64,000 bases of DNA from Negativicutes bacterium (GCA_031292015.1 JARLHY010000052.1:1-64000), one strand, 5' to 3'. Counted from the stretch's first letter, positions 33,987-43,479 are shown. The notes: a model not told the origin generated them from the sequence alone. Translations and numbers: made by a program.

Positions 33987-35672
33987 TTACCGTCCGCCGT
34001 TCTCCACCGCCAGGGATACGGCAGGCTTCAGCCAGACTTCGAAGGTCCGCTGCCAGGGAAGGCGGGAGTCGAGTTCCAGCCCAACCAGCCGCAGGCGACG
34101 CGGACCCTGGTCGCTTTCGATGACAAGAGGATGCTGCAGCAGGGTCTGATGCTCCAGTGTATCGGCCCGGTCGGCCATCAGCCGCCGGACCAGCCGGTTC
34201 ACCTGCTGATAATGCCCGGCCAGATCGTTGCCGTCAATGTTCAGCCGGAGCAGGTCGTTTTTGACGATATTCTGGACATCCTTCTGAAAGTACCAGTCGT
34301 CAAGAAACCTGGCGCAGAGGAACTCAAGATTGCTTTTGTAGACAGGAATCAAGTGCTCAAGCGACCGGTTATTGCCAATGGCCTGACTGAATATCGCCGC
34401 CTGGGTGACAGCCGTACCGATGGAGTTGCTGGTGGTATTCCAGCCGGCGTAGGCGATAAGCCGGCTAACAGGCGCGTCTTCTTTGAGCAGATAGGGCAGC
34501 AGGGTTTCATGACCATAATAGTCTTCACTGAGATCAATCAGCGCCACTTTTTTTCCGGTCGCCAGCAGCTCCTTGACTTCCCTGGCCGCGCCGACCAGCG
34601 CGCCGGTTCTGGTATGCTGGGTCCCGATATGGACATACAGGATGAAATCGGCATTGTCAGCATTCTCGACCTGGCTGGCGCCGACGATGGCCAGTTTCTC
34701 CTCCACTGTCCGGCCCACCGAATGAGGCATGAACGGCATGACCACCCCGGCATCCTCGGGCTGGGAGTATCTGACCAGGACCCGCGGCTGCCAGTGGGTC
34801 TCCTGAGCCGCTGCGTGACCGAGAAGAGTCAGGGCTACCTCGTCCGTTCCCCGGGTGATGAACACCCGCCCGGAAAGCTGCGGCCGTTGCTGCAGATATC
34901 GGACAAGCCGGTCCTTGGCGATATTTGGCAGCCCGAAGGGCTGCCCGTCGTCCTGTCCGAGCACCAGCCCGGACAGCACGCCTTTGTCGGCAAGGTCGAT
35001 CAGCCTTTGATCCAGGGCCGTATTGGCTTCGTTCAGGACGATGTACTTTTGAATCACCTCGGCCGGAATTTCCTTCTCCAGTCCGGTTAAGAGTGCAAGA
35101 TCAGCCGGATTTTCGAAGGTCAGCACTTCGTCTTTGAGCAGAGAATACTGCAGCATTTTTTTCTGGTATACGGCGCTGACTTTGCTGTCGGCGATGAGTA
35201 AACGGGGAATAATACTAAACCCGTACAGTTTTACTTCAGGATGCTGTCGATGGAGGTCTTCCAGCAGAGCCAGCGTTGCTGCCGCGTCCTCGGCCGTGCC
35301 CAGCGCCGACCGGGAAGCCAGAAGTCCGCCGTGAATCAGCATATCGGTGGAAACGATGGCCGCGTCGGCACCGGCTATCGCGCTTTTCAGCCAAGCCCTC
35401 AGGGCGGTTTTGTCGGCCGGGGTTTTGTAGTTATCCAGCAGCTCGGCTGGCGGCAAAATCAGCCTGATGCCGGCGATGCCCCCCACTTGTTCGACAAACT
35501 GGGTGCAGGGCGGACGACTGTCCAGAGGCAGGAGCACCACCGTCATTCGCGGTTTGTCCGGTTGTCCCGGCACGACAGGCGTGAGGCCGCCAAGGGTATT
35601 GACGGCGACCGCCAGGCTCAGGGTAAGCCCGACAGCAAAACAGAGGATATAGCTGATGAAACGTTTGCCCAT
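33987..35672 (-). CDS. DUF4127 family protein, probably exported
   Basis: ATG at 35672 follows GAGGTG; the frame is open to 35753 without a site. The 561-residue protein has a signal anchor (RFISYILCFAVGLTLSLAVA) and then the DUF4127 hallmarks: VVLLPLDSRPPCTQFVEQ, GADAAIVSTDMLIHGGLLASR, GLVLGQDDGQPFG, and LIAYAGWNTTSNSIGTA near residue 420. The function of the family is not known to me; conserved Asp, His and Asn residues suggest an enzyme. It converges with the NlpC/P60 gene and is transcribed away from rsmD. Confidence 0.85.
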   Translation of the reverse strand: MGKRFISYILCFAVGLTLSLAVAVNTLGGLTPVVPGQPDKPRMTVVLLPLDSRPPCTQFVEQVGGIAGIRLILPPAELLDNYKTPADKTALRAWLKSAIAGADAAIVSTDMLIHGGLLASRSALGTAEDAAATLALLEDLHRQHPEVKLYGFSIIPRLLIADSKVSAVYQKKMLQYSLLKDEVLTFENPADLALLTGLEKEIPAEVIQKYIVLNEANTALDQRLIDLADKGVLSGLVLGQDDGQPFGLPNIAKDRLVRYLQQRPQLSGRVFITRGTDEVALTLLGHAAAQETHWQPRVLVRYSQPEDAGVVMPFMPHSVGRTVEEKLAIVGASQVENADNADFILYVHIGTQHTRTGALVGAAREVKELLATGKKVALIDLSEDYYGHETLLPYLLKEDAPVSRLIAYAGWNTTSNSIGTAVTQAAIFSQAIGNNRSLEHLIPVYKSNLEFLCARFLDDWYFQKDVQNIVKNDLLRLNIDGNDLAGHYQQVNRLVRRLMADRADTLEHQTLLQHPLVIESDQGPRRLRLVGLELDSRLPWQRTFEVWLKPAVSLAVENGGR

Positions 35673-35825
35673 AAGACACCTCGGAAGTTGGATTGACCCC
35701 ATTAATTTCGACCCGGACCGGTAAAATCCTGTAAGAGGTACAAAAACTGGCAAACTACATTGTAAAGGCTAGTACTAAGTTGTCAAAATATGATAAAATA
35801 GTATGGACGATAAGGCAGGTTAATG

Positions 35826-36383
35826 ATGCGGATTATAACCGGCAGTGCCAAAGGGCTTAAACTGAAAACTCCCAGGGGCAACGCAGTGCGCCCCACCGGC
35901 GACCGGGTCAAGGAAGCTGTTTTTAATATTCTGACCGGACTCATTCCGGACGCGACGGTGGCGGACCTCTTTGCCGGCACAGGCAATCTGGGCCTGGAGG
36001 CGCTCAGCCGCGGCGCAGAGAAAGCAGTGTTCGTAGACAACAGCCACTCCAGCATGAACCTGCTGAAAGAGAACGCGGTCCGGGCCCGTTTGGCCGACCG
36101 GGCCGAGTTTCTTCGCACCGACGCCCTTGCCGCTATCAGCCGGCTCCAGCAGGACAAACGCATCTTTCACCTGATCTTCTGTGATCCGCCTTATAATCGC
36201 GGCCATGTCGACGCTGTCCTAGCGCGCATCGACGCGGCTGAAATTCTCGCCCCTGACGGCGTGGTCGTCATCGAACATTCCAAGCACGAACCGATCACCG
36301 CTGTTTTGCAGAAGCTCCAGATCAGACGCAGTGAACATTTTGGCGAAACGACCGTAAGTTTTTTGCGAGCCATCAGATCATAA
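35826..36383 (+). CDS. rsmD: 16S rRNA guanine(966)-N2 methyltransferase
   Basis: Tandem ATG codons at 35823 and 35826; the second gives the usual [10 protein letters not shown] start. The 185-residue protein has GxxRPT-like [15 protein letters not shown], the SAM-binding [17 protein letters not shown] and the catalytic CDPPYN motif near residue 120. It methylates G966 of 16S rRNA (E. coli numbering). coaD follows after 17 bases, the order commonly seen in Firmicutes. Confidence 0.95.
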   Translation: MRIITGSAKGLKLKTPRGNAVRPTGDRVKEAVFNILTGLIPDATVADLFAGTGNLGLEALSRGAEKAVFVDNSHSSMNLLKENAVRARLADRAEFLRTDALAAISRLQQDKRIFHLIFCDPPYNRGHVDAVLARIDAAEILAPDGVVVIEHSKHEPITAVLQKLQIRRSEHFGETTVSFLRAIRS

Positions 36384-36400
36384 GCAGGGGGTTTTATTTA

Positions 36401-36889
36401 GTGCGAATTGCAGTATGTCCGGGCAGTTTCGATCCGGTGACCAACGGCCATCTCGATATTTTCGAGCGGGGCAGCAAGATTTTTGACCTATTGATTGTGG
36501 CGGTTTTTCACAACCCCAACAAAAAGCCCTTTTTTACCATGGAAGAACGGGTCGAAATGCTAAAGGCGGCCACCGCCCATATCCCCAATGTTGAAGTCGA
36601 CGGATTTTCCGGACTGCTGACCGAATTTGTCCGCAAACAAAATACTACTGTGATCGTCAGGGGTCTCAGAGCCCTCAGCGATTTCGAATACGAGTTCCAG
36701 CGGGCCCTTCTGATCAAAAGCATCGACTCCGACATGGAGACAGTCTTCATGATGACAAGCAACGAATATTCCTTTGTCAGTTCCAGTGGCGTCAAGGAAC
36801 TGGCCGTATTTGGCGGCAATATATCCGGTCTGGTGCCAAAACCTGTGGAAGATTTGGTCTTCAAACGGCTTAAAGAATTGCGGACATGA
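36401..36889 (+). CDS. coaD: phosphopantetheine adenylyltransferase
   Basis: GTG at 36401 after CAGGGGG. The 162-residue protein starts [20 protein letters not shown] with the T/HxGH nucleotide-binding motif and has the ISSTxxR-like region near the end ([20 protein letters not shown]). It makes dephospho-CoA from phosphopantetheine and ATP. Placed between rsmD and a coiled-coil gene. Confidence 0.96.
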   Translation: MRIAVCPGSFDPVTNGHLDIFERGSKIFDLLIVAVFHNPNKKPFFTMEERVEMLKAATAHIPNVEVDGFSGLLTEFVRKQNTTVIVRGLRALSDFEYEFQRALLIKSIDSDMETVFMMTSNEYSFVSSSGVKELAVFGGNISGLVPKPVEDLVFKRLKELRT

Positions 36890-36917
36890 GCTGCAGGTGA
36901 TGGAAGGGGAGGTACAT

Positions 36918-37376
36918 ATGACAATCGAGCAAATCCTGGAAGAGATGGAGGCTCTGCTGCTGGAAAGTGCCAGAGTGCCGTTCACAAACAAGCGACTGAT
37001 TGAAGAAGACGATCTGGGCAATCTGATCGACGAACTGCGGGAAGTGCTGCCCGGTGAACTGATGGAAGCCAACCGTGTCATCAGCGAGAGGCAGAACATC
37101 ATGGAACAGGCCCAGAAAGAATCGCAGAATATCATCGACCAGGCCAAAAATTATATGAGCAAATTGACGGATGAAAATAGCATTACCCGCCAGGCCCAGG
37201 AACAGTCCAGTGAGATTGTCCAGCAGGCCCGTAAAGCCGCCCGGGAACTTCAGGCCGACTCGGTGAGCTATGCTGACGAAGTTTTTTGTTATCTGGAAGA
37301 AAATCTTGTCAGGACACTGGAAGTGATTCGTCAAAGTCACGGCAAACTCCATCAAAATAAGAACGATCAGCCCTAG
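36918..37376 (+). CDS. coiled-coil protein of the coaD-ylbJ region
   Basis: ATG at 36918 follows GGGAGG; the open frame to 36774 overlaps coaD and is not used. The 152-residue product is almost entirely helical and charged (MEEAL-type MEQAQKESQNIIDQAKNYMS, then QEQSSEIVQQARKAARELQA), like proteins labelled ATPase subunit-H-like or DivIVA-like. No catalytic motif is present. Genes of this kind often lie between coaD and ylbJ in sporulating Firmicutes; a structural or cell-envelope role is inference. Confidence 0.8.
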   Translation: MTIEQILEEMEALLLESARVPFTNKRLIEEDDLGNLIDELREVLPGELMEANRVISERQNIMEQAQKESQNIIDQAKNYMSKLTDENSITRQAQEQSSEIVQQARKAARELQADSVSYADEVFCYLEENLVRTLEVIRQSHGKLHQNKNDQP

Positions 37377-37437
37377 AAAACAGTCTGAACACCGCCGCAA
37401 AGACGGCTCAAGGGTGCCGGTGTATGATGAAGAAAAG

Positions 37438-37478
37438 AGGAGTTCCACCGCCTTGGCGGGCAGAACTCCTTATTTTTT
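37438..37478. terminator. bidirectional terminator between convergent genes
   Basis: AGGAGTTC-CA-CCGCC-TT-GGCGG-GCA-GAACTCCT followed by TATTTTTTT on plus; on minus the stem is followed by CTTTTCTTC. It overlaps the 3' end of ylbJ. Confidence 0.85.
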
Positions 37479-38720
37479 TCCCAAAAGCCGCAGGCTCCGG
37501 GCGATATGGATGATGAGCGAAAGACCTATCAGCCCGATGGCGAACAGCCCAAGCTGATAACCGACCTGCTCCAGACGGGTCAACCAGAAGGTCAGCGGCG
37601 GCATGCTGCCCGGGACCAGCAGCACAGGCACGCTCCATAATCTGGTGACTGCTTCGGCCGGCCCCAATAGCAGCAGGGTAATCGCCGCCGCCAGGATGGC
37701 GTGCAGCACCCTGCCCACCATGTACGGCCCCATCCGGATACCTGATTCGATCACGATACTGGCTACCTGTCCGTGGACCGACAGGCCGCTCCAGGCGATA
37801 ATCGCACCGGCGATGGCGATCTTCTCACTCAAGGGGGCGTCGGCCTGACTGGCGGCCAGTGTTCCAAGGTCGATCTCAAAAAAGCCACTGACCAGGGCCG
37901 GCGCGAGACTTGTGTTGAAGCCAATCAAATTCAGCACCGAGGCGAAACCCGCTGACAAAATACCGGTCAGTCCTACCACTGTGACAATGCGGATCATGAC
38001 CGAAAACACGATGATAAAGCCGCCGATCAGCAAAATCGTGTTCATCGAGGATTTTACCGAATCTCCCAGCAGTTGGCCCGGTGAGCGTTTATCCTCCTGA
38101 CGGGCGTTGTACAGAGCCCGGAAGGCCCTGATGATGATATTTCCCGGGGGCCTCTGGGCGTCCTTGGTCTCGCTGTCGCGGCGATAACGATGAAAGCGGA
38201 AGATGACTCCCACAAGGAAACTGGATATGTAGTGAGCCAGTGCGATGGTGGCCCCCAGTTGCGGCATCCCGAACATCCCCACTGCCACAGCTCCGAACAT
38301 AAACAGCGGATCGGCGGTGTTGGTGAAAGACAGTAACCGTTCGGCCTCCACCGCGGTGCAGAGCTGATTCTTGCGAAACTTGCTTGTGATGACCGCGTCC
38401 ATCGGATAGCCTGACGCCAGGCCCATGCTCAGAGCGAAGGCGCCGACCCCCGGCACGTTGAATACCGGCCGCATCAGGGGTTCGAGCAAGACGCCGATGA
38501 AATGCACTACCCCGAGCCCCATCAGAATTTCCGACAAAATAAAAAAAGGAAGCAATGAGGGAAAGACGATAGTCCACCAAAGATTGAGACCCACTACAGC
38601 CGAATCGAACGCATCCTTGGGAAACTGAACCATGGCGATGGTTATAAAAACAGCGACAAAGGCCATAAAATAGGTCAGCAGCCGGGATCGATACCGTCTG
38701 CCTTTCCCCCAGACACCCAT
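37470..38720 (-). CDS. ylbJ: sporulation integral membrane protein YlbJ
   Basis: ATG at 38720 follows AAGGAGGAG. The 416-residue protein has about ten membrane segments and the nucleoside-recognition (gate) domain: LNLWWTIVFPSLLPFFILSE, ALSMGLASGYPMDAVITSKF and ERLLSFTNTADPLFMFGAVA. In B. subtilis YlbJ is made in the mother cell and is needed for spore cortex formation. Its presence supports an endospore-forming host. It is divergent from the patatin gene, as is typical of the ylb region. Confidence 0.92.
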   Translation of the reverse strand: MGVWGKGRRYRSRLLTYFMAFVAVFITIAMVQFPKDAFDSAVVGLNLWWTIVFPSLLPFFILSEILMGLGVVHFIGVLLEPLMRPVFNVPGVGAFALSMGLASGYPMDAVITSKFRKNQLCTAVEAERLLSFTNTADPLFMFGAVAVGMFGMPQLGATIALAHYISSFLVGVIFRFHRYRRDSETKDAQRPPGNIIIRAFRALYNARQEDKRSPGQLLGDSVKSSMNTILLIGGFIIVFSVMIRIVTVVGLTGILSAGFASVLNLIGFNTSLAPALVSGFFEIDLGTLAASQADAPLSEKIAIAGAIIAWSGLSVHGQVASIVIESGIRMGPYMVGRVLHAILAAAITLLLLGPAEAVTRLWSVPVLLVPGSMPPLTFWLTRLEQVGYQLGLFAIGLIGLSLIIHIARSLRLLGKK

Positions 38721-38824
38721 CCAGAACTCCTCCTTACCCCAGGCGGTCTGCTATTATATATATTGGTGAATCCGGGGTAATATAACCATAATCGCCCGGG
38801 AGCATCAACGGACTGGAGGTTGCC

Positions 38825-39649
38825 ATGAATCCAACCATCGGCTTGGCCCTGGGCTCCGGCGGAATGCGCGGGTTGGCCCATATCGGAGTACTGCGGGTGC
38901 TGGAGAAAGAGAAAATCCCGTTGAGCCTGATCGCCGGCTGCAGCATCGGCAGCCTGATCGGGGCGCTGCACTCGTCCGGCCTGGACAGTGAGACCATCTT
39001 CAAACTTGCCAAGAATCTGAAACGCCGGCATTGGCTGGATTTTATCATCCCCAAAATGGGCCTGATCGGCGGCGAACGCACCCTGGAAATGCTCCGGCTC
39101 CTGACCCAGCGCAAAAATTTCGACCAGCTGACAATCCCGCTGGCCGTGGTCGCCACCGACATCAATCAAGGCCGCGAAGTCGTCCTGACCGACGGGGAAG
39201 TCGCTCAGGCGGTAAGGGCCAGCATCTCGGTGCCGGGTGTTTTCGTACCCTATAAAATAGGGGATATGCTATTAGTGGACGGTGCGGTGATCAACCCGAC
39301 GCCGATTGACGTAGCTCATCGCCTGGGCGCCGATATCGTCATCGCCGTCGATCTTGTTCCCCAGGGAGCTGTCGCCAATATCACCAATATGTTTGATGTA
39401 ATCATCCAGTCTATTGACATCATGGAACGTGAACTGTTCAAAAACCGGCTGCCATACTGCGACGTCCTGGTCAGGCCGGAAATAGCCCATATTTCCCCAA
39501 GTGATTTTGACACTGTTGACGAATGCGTATCCCTTGGTGAGCAGGCAATGGCCGCCGCCATGCCGGAGGTCAGACGGATGCTGGCTGAGAAGGCAGATAC
39601 AGCGGCGAAGTGCGAAAATCCAGCCCGCCCCGGCGCATACCAGGATTAG
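38825..39649 (+). CDS. patatin-like phospholipase (YlbK/RssA type)
   Basis: ATG at 38825 after GGAGG. The 274-residue protein has the oxyanion loop GSGGMRGLAHIG, the nucleophile Ser40 in GCSIGS and the Asp152 of the dyad in VDGAVINP. The C-terminal part lacks membrane segments. It is probably a serine esterase acting on lipids. Its last 80 bases overlap the 3' end of the convergent tmcAL gene, so no terminator lies between them. Confidence 0.9.
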   Translation: MNPTIGLALGSGGMRGLAHIGVLRVLEKEKIPLSLIAGCSIGSLIGALHSSGLDSETIFKLAKNLKRRHWLDFIIPKMGLIGGERTLEMLRLLTQRKNFDQLTIPLAVVATDINQGREVVLTDGEVAQAVRASISVPGVFVPYKIGDMLLVDGAVINPTPIDVAHRLGADIVIAVDLVPQGAVANITNMFDVIIQSIDIMERELFKNRLPYCDVLVRPEIAHISPSDFDTVDECVSLGEQAMAAAMPEVRRMLAEKADTAAKCENPARPGAYQD

Positions 39650-40832
39650 GCCAGGCCAGCACATAGAGGTCGGTGGCCAGAGTATCGGCTGCCAGCATTT
39701 CCTCCAAGAGGGAAAGCCGGTCAGCGGCCCGTCCCGTACTGCTCAAAAACCGGGTGGTCTTGGTGATCACCGGGATTGCCGACTTGCTTCGCATCTGCCG
39801 CAGCAGCGTCCGGCCGCGGTCGTTGAACGCCAGTACCCGGGCATATAGGGGACCCGTTTTGTCAAAGCCGGCGAGCCGGTCTTTCCGGCTGCCAAGCAGG
39901 GCGTGGATAACCAGCCGCTGCAGCCGGGTATGAGAATAACGTTTTGATTTGATCCGCGAAAGCAATTCTTCCAGGGTCGAGGCCTTTAGCACCGCGTCCT
40001 TGATTTTATGATGCAGTCCCTCGCTCATGTCAGGCAGCTGTTCCAGTTCGGGCAGGGAGGCTGTTCTCAGCCTGGCCAGGACCATTTGATCGAAATCGCG
40101 GAAAAATACCGGGCCCCGCCCGTCCCGGACCAGTGCCTCCACAAGCGCCGCACTGGCGGCCGGCAGAGCCTGGGAAATGCGCGCCGCACCCTCCGGTCCG
40201 CGCTGCAGTTCCTGACGGATCGCCGTGGCGCTGGCGATCGGTCCCGCAACCGCCGTATCGTGATAACCGGCCGACCGGCGGGATATGGGAACCGGATTCA
40301 GTCCTGGGGCAAACCGCAGGATGGCCCGGATATACTCCACCGCCAGAATGTTGTTGGGTGCGGCAATTATTTCCGCCGCCAAGCCGGTCCGCCGGCCCAG
40401 GGCTTTTCCCATTGCCGCGGCATAAGGCCTGCCTGCGTCCAGTTCCAGTTTCAGCAGGTCGATAGTCTCTTCTTCATCAATAGCTTTCGCCAAAGCCGTC
40501 AATTGCGACACATCCGGCTGTTCGGCCCCGAAAGCCACGGCGTCGACCACTCCCAGGGCGCCAAGCAGGCGTATCCCGGCTGTGGCAAAATTTTCGGCGC
40601 TGCGCACCGCGAATACCACCGGCAGTTCCAGCACAAGATCAACCCCTGAGCATACCGCCATTTCGGCCCTGGCCCATTTGTCGAACAACGCCGGCTCACC
40701 CCGCTGGACGAAGCTGCCGCTCATCACCGCGACAGCCGCCGGATGGCCTGTGACCGCCCGGGCCTGTTCCAGATGCCACAGGTGTCCATTGTGAAAGGGG
40801 TTATACTCGGCGATAATCCCAACAGCCTTCAA
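39570..40832 (-). CDS. tmcAL: tRNA(Met) cytidine acetate ligase
   Basis: The start is TTG at 40832 (LKAVGIIAEYNPFHNGHLWH), seven bases after GGCGGG; the frame extends further to 40916. The 420-residue protein has the HxGH-type HNGH nucleotidyltransferase motif, MSGSFVQRGEPALFDKWARAEMA and ELPVVFAVRSAENFA. It makes ac4C34 of elongator tRNA-Met from acetate and ATP. The gene lies head to head with ackA, whose enzyme also uses acetate; this neighbourhood is common. Confidence 0.93.
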   Translation of the reverse strand: MKAVGIIAEYNPFHNGHLWHLEQARAVTGHPAAVAVMSGSFVQRGEPALFDKWARAEMAVCSGVDLVLELPVVFAVRSAENFATAGIRLLGALGVVDAVAFGAEQPDVSQLTALAKAIDEEETIDLLKLELDAGRPYAAAMGKALGRRTGLAAEIIAAPNNILAVEYIRAILRFAPGLNPVPISRRSAGYHDTAVAGPIASATAIRQELQRGPEGAARISQALPAASAALVEALVRDGRGPVFFRDFDQMVLARLRTASLPELEQLPDMSEGLHHKIKDAVLKASTLEELLSRIKSKRYSHTRLQRLVIHALLGSRKDRLAGFDKTGPLYARVLAFNDRGRTLLRQMRSKSAIPVITKTTRFLSSTGRAADRLSLLEEMLAADTLATDLYVLAWPNPGMRRGGLDFRTSPLYLPSQPASV

Positions 40833-41019
40833 ACATTTCACCCGCCAATCATGCTTTGTAAAAGGGCTTCGTGCTGATTTCCCGCAAGTCCTCCTGGCAC
40901 CCAATAATTTCTGCAACTAGTTTTGGCGCCCGGCAGGGAAAATAACAGCGGCGTCGAAACCATAATAGGTGTCTGGTGGTCAGACCGTTTATGCTATACG
41001 ACCAACAAGGAGGATTCAC

Positions 41020-42222
41020 ATGAAAGTACTGGTTGTCAATTGCGGCAGTTCCTCAATCAAGTACCAGCTTGTCAACATGACTGATGAATCGGTGCTGGCT
41101 AAAGGCCTGGTAGAAAGGATCGGCCTGCAGGGCTCGGTGTTGACTCATCAGCCTGCCGGAAAAGATAAGGTTGTCCTTACAGCTGACATCTCAAACCACA
41201 GCATCGGCATCAAAATGGTTCTCGCAGCCCTCACCGATGCCAAGCACGGTGTAATCGCGACCATGAACGAGATTGGTGCTATCGGTCACCGGGTAGTGCA
41301 CGGCGGCGAAAAATTCGCCGACTCGGTCTTAATCACTCCTGCCGTTATGGACGCCCTGGAAGAATGCATCGAAATGGCTCCGCTACATAATCCGCCCAAC
41401 ATTTTGGGTATCAACGCCTGCGCCGAACTCATGCCCGGCACACCCCAGGTCGGTGTTTTCGACACCGCCTTTCACCAGACGATGCCAAAATACGCCTTCC
41501 TCTACGGCCTGCCCTACGAGGCATATGAGAAATACGGCGTAAGGCGCTACGGTTTTCACGGCACCTCCCACAAGTTCGTGTCCCAGCGGGCCGCGGAAAT
41601 GATGGGACAACAGGTGACCAACCTGCGGATCATCACCTGCCACCTCGGTAACGGCGCCAGCATAACCGCCATTAAACACGGCAAATCCGTCGATACCTCG
41701 ATGGGCTTCACCCCGCTGGAAGGACTGGTCATGGGAACCCGCTGCGGCGAGATCGACCCGGCCATCATTCCCTATCTGATGAAAAAGGAAGGCATGTCTC
41801 CTGATCAGATGGACAATTACCTTAACAAGAAATCCGGCGTTTTGGGAATATCCGGAGTGTCCAGCGACTTCCGCGACATCGAACAGGCCGCCCAGGACGG
41901 CAACGAACGCGCCGGGCTGGCTCTGGACGTTTTCGCTCATAAAGTACGCAAATATATCGGCAGCTATGTCGCGGCGATGGGGGGAGTTGATGCCATCGTC
42001 TTCACCGCCGGACTCGGCGAAAACTCGGTATCAATGCGTGATCAGGTCTGTCAGGGTCTTGAGTACCTTGGCACCCGCATTGACCCGGTTAAGAACAATG
42101 TCCGCGGCAAGGCTCAGGAAATCAGCGTCGACGGCGCCAAGGTCAAGATCTTCGTCATTCCCACCAACGAAGAATTGGTCATCGCCCGCGACACTCGCGA
42201 AATCTGCGAACACCTGGCCTAA
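41020..42222 (+). CDS. ackA: acetate kinase
   Basis: ATG at 41020 lies eight bases after AAGGAGG; the open frame from 40969 has no site. The 400-residue enzyme has [15 protein letters not shown], the [10 protein letters not shown] loop with active-site residues, [20 protein letters not shown] and [10 protein letters not shown]. It interconverts acetate plus ATP and acetyl phosphate plus ADP, a main energy step in anaerobes. No pta is adjacent. A terminator and an unusual repeat element follow. Confidence 0.97.
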   Translation: MKVLVVNCGSSSIKYQLVNMTDESVLAKGLVERIGLQGSVLTHQPAGKDKVVLTADISNHSIGIKMVLAALTDAKHGVIATMNEIGAIGHRVVHGGEKFADSVLITPAVMDALEECIEMAPLHNPPNILGINACAELMPGTPQVGVFDTAFHQTMPKYAFLYGLPYEAYEKYGVRRYGFHGTSHKFVSQRAAEMMGQQVTNLRIITCHLGNGASITAIKHGKSVDTSMGFTPLEGLVMGTRCGEIDPAIIPYLMKKEGMSPDQMDNYLNKKSGVLGISGVSSDFRDIEQAAQDGNERAGLALDVFAHKVRKYIGSYVAAMGGVDAIVFTAGLGENSVSMRDQVCQGLEYLGTRIDPVKNNVRGKAQEISVDGAKVKIFVIPTNEELVIARDTREICEHLA

Positions 42223-42240
42223 AGCGCACAGCCACAAAAA

Positions 42241-42268
42241 TGAGGGGAGAGCGAAAGCTCTCCTCAAT
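42241..42268 (+). terminator. hairpin 1 after ackA
   Basis: TGAGG(G)GAGAGC-GAAA-GCTCTCCTCA with one bulge, followed by ATTTG. Its core GGAGAGCGAAAGCTCTCC recurs at 42415-42432. Confidence 0.75.
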
Positions 42269-42433
42269 TTGTTGATAAACCTATTCTTCAGACCGTTCAG
42301 AAACCCCCAGATGCACGACGGCCCCGCTGACCAAGCAGCGACGCGTACTGGGAAGTACGCTAGCAATGGGTCAGTGGGGGCAACAAAGCAGATGGGGGTT
42401 TATCAACGGTCTGGGGAGAGCGAAAGCTCTCCT
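42244..42433. repeat. nested-hairpin element bracketed by 21-nt direct repeats
   Basis: A 21-base direct repeat (42244-42264 and 42413-42433, each containing the same GAAA-capped hairpin) brackets about 148 bases that fold in layers. The outer arms are CAGACCGTT plus AAACCCCC (42289-42308) with GGGGGTTT plus AACGGTCTG (42394-42413), separated by a 3x3 internal loop. The middle arms are CCCCGCTGACC (42322-42332) with GGTCAGTGGGG (42369-42379). The inner hairpin is GCGTACT-GGGA-AGTACGC (42343-42360). A second 11-base arm, GTTGATAAACC (42271-42281), can pair perfectly with GGTTTATCAAC (42397-42407), competing with the outer stem. No ORF is present. It looks like a small non-coding mobile or repetitive element, or a structured RNA. 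Confidence 0.75.
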
Positions 42434-42437
42434 TTTT
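42415..42437 (+). terminator. hairpin 2, intrinsic terminator
   Basis: GGAGAGC-GAAA-GCTCTCC followed by TTTTT; the better terminator of the two copies. Confidence 0.85.
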
Positions 42438-42535
42438 CTATGGACAATTGAGTACTGCTTTTAATGGACAATAAAAGCTACAACCTGCCTTTTACAGGCT
42501 CACCGCAAATGAAGGGGCCCGAGTGGCCGCTTTTC

Positions 42536-42564
42536 TTGACAAACACTGGCGGTGTAGCTATAAT
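42536..42564 (+). promoter_or_regulatory. sigma-A promoter of yceD-rpmF
   Basis: TTGACA (42536-42541), a 17-base spacer and TATAAT (42559-42564): full consensus. Confidence 0.95.
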
Positions 42565-42588
42565 AGATGAAGGTTGGGGTGGAAAAAG

Positions 42589-43101
42589 ATGAAAATTAAC
42601 ATATCCCAGGTACTGCAGGCTATGGGCGGCCGCCAGCCGTTCCGTTTTGTCCGGCCTGTCGAAAAGGTAGTCGGCGCTCTCGACCGTTTCTGGCTGGAAG
42701 GCGACATCAGCGTCGCCGGCGAAGTCGTCAATGACGGCCTCTTTCTGAAGGTGGCCGGTATAATCACCGGCGTCGCCGACACCAGTTGCCACCGGTGCCT
42801 TAAAAGCTTTCAAAAGCCGGTGGAGGTTGCTTTCGCTGAAAACTACCGCTCAGAAGACAGCCGCGACCCGGACGTCCCCGATGATGACTATACCTATTTC
42901 GGCGGTGAAGAGATCGACATCACCGAATTGATCCGGGAAACCCTGCTGCTCGCCGAACCCCTTAAAATCGTCTGCGACGACAACTGCAAGGGACTGTGCC
43001 TTAAGTGCGGCGCAGATCTTAATGTCGCCGCCTGCGGCTGTGACCGCGAGACTATTGATCCCCGCCTGGCGTCGCTGAAAAAGCTGCTGGATCAAGACTG
43101 A
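42589..43101 (+). CDS. DUF177/YceD family protein
   Basis: ATG at 42589 after GGGGTGG. The 170-residue protein has the DUF177 Cys pattern: SCHRCLKSF in the middle and CDDNCKGLCLKCGADLN near the end, a probable zinc site, plus a DPRLASLKKLL tail. Homologues lie directly in front of rpmF in most bacteria and are linked to 23S rRNA accumulation (YceD). Here rpmF follows after 64 bases. Confidence 0.92.
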   Translation: MKINISQVLQAMGGRQPFRFVRPVEKVVGALDRFWLEGDISVAGEVVNDGLFLKVAGIITGVADTSCHRCLKSFQKPVEVAFAENYRSEDSRDPDVPDDDYTYFGGEEIDITELIRETLLLAEPLKIVCDDNCKGLCLKCGADLNVAACGCDRETIDPRLASLKKLLDQD

Positions 43102-43165
43102 CATGCTCCGGCAACGCCAGACACTACCTGGACGAACCGTTCAACAAGGAGGTGGAGTATAGAAC

Positions 43166-43342
43166 ATGGCAGTTCCAAAACGCAAAACATCCAAGGCCCG
43201 TCGCGATAAGCGCCGCGCCAACTGGAAACTAACCGTTCCCGGTCTTAACGCCTGCCCCCAGTGTCATCAGCCCAAAATGCCGCACCGTGTGTGCCCTGAA
43301 TGCGGCTTCTATAAGGGTAAAGCGGCAGTTTCTGCCGAATAA
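43166..43342 (+). CDS. rpmF: 50S ribosomal protein L32
   Basis: ATG at 43166 follows AAGGAGGTGG. The 58-residue basic protein begins [17 protein letters not shown] and has two Cys pairs (CPQC and CPEC) that form the zinc site of the Cys-bearing L32 form. Adjacent to yceD upstream and the fapR-plsX cluster downstream, as is usual. Confidence 0.97.
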   Translation: MAVPKRKTSKARRDKRRANWKLTVPGLNACPQCHQPKMPHRVCPECGFYKGKAAVSAE

Positions 43343-43356
43343 AATCGCTTCATGTG

Positions 43357-43400
43357 AGCAAGATAAAAGACAAATTGTCCTTTTATCTTGCTTTATTTTT
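43357..43400 (+). terminator. terminator of yceD-rpmF
   Basis: AGCAAGATAAAAG...CTTTTATCTTGCT stem followed by TTATTTTT. Confidence 0.88.
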
Positions 43401-43402
43401 AC

Positions 43403-43431
43403 TTGCCAAACTTAGGAGCTGGGTATATAAT
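43403..43431 (+). promoter_or_regulatory. sigma-A promoter of the fapR-fab operon
   Basis: TTGCCA (43403-43408), 17 bases, TATAAT (43426-43431). The following GTTACTAGCAATAGGTATTA is a weak inverted repeat that might be the FapR operator, but it matches the known box poorly. Confidence 0.85.
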
Positions 43432-43479
43432 AGTTACTAGCAATAGGTATTATTATCAGCTTATAAGTTAGGTGATGAT

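Noticed and set aside
42244..42433. CRISPR-like repeat pair
   Set aside because: Only two copies with a structured, non-spacer interior, no cas genes; it is treated as a hairpin element instead.
43426..43455. FapR operator
   Set aside because: An imperfect inverted repeat is present where an operator is expected, but the match to the known box is too weak to annotate as a site.
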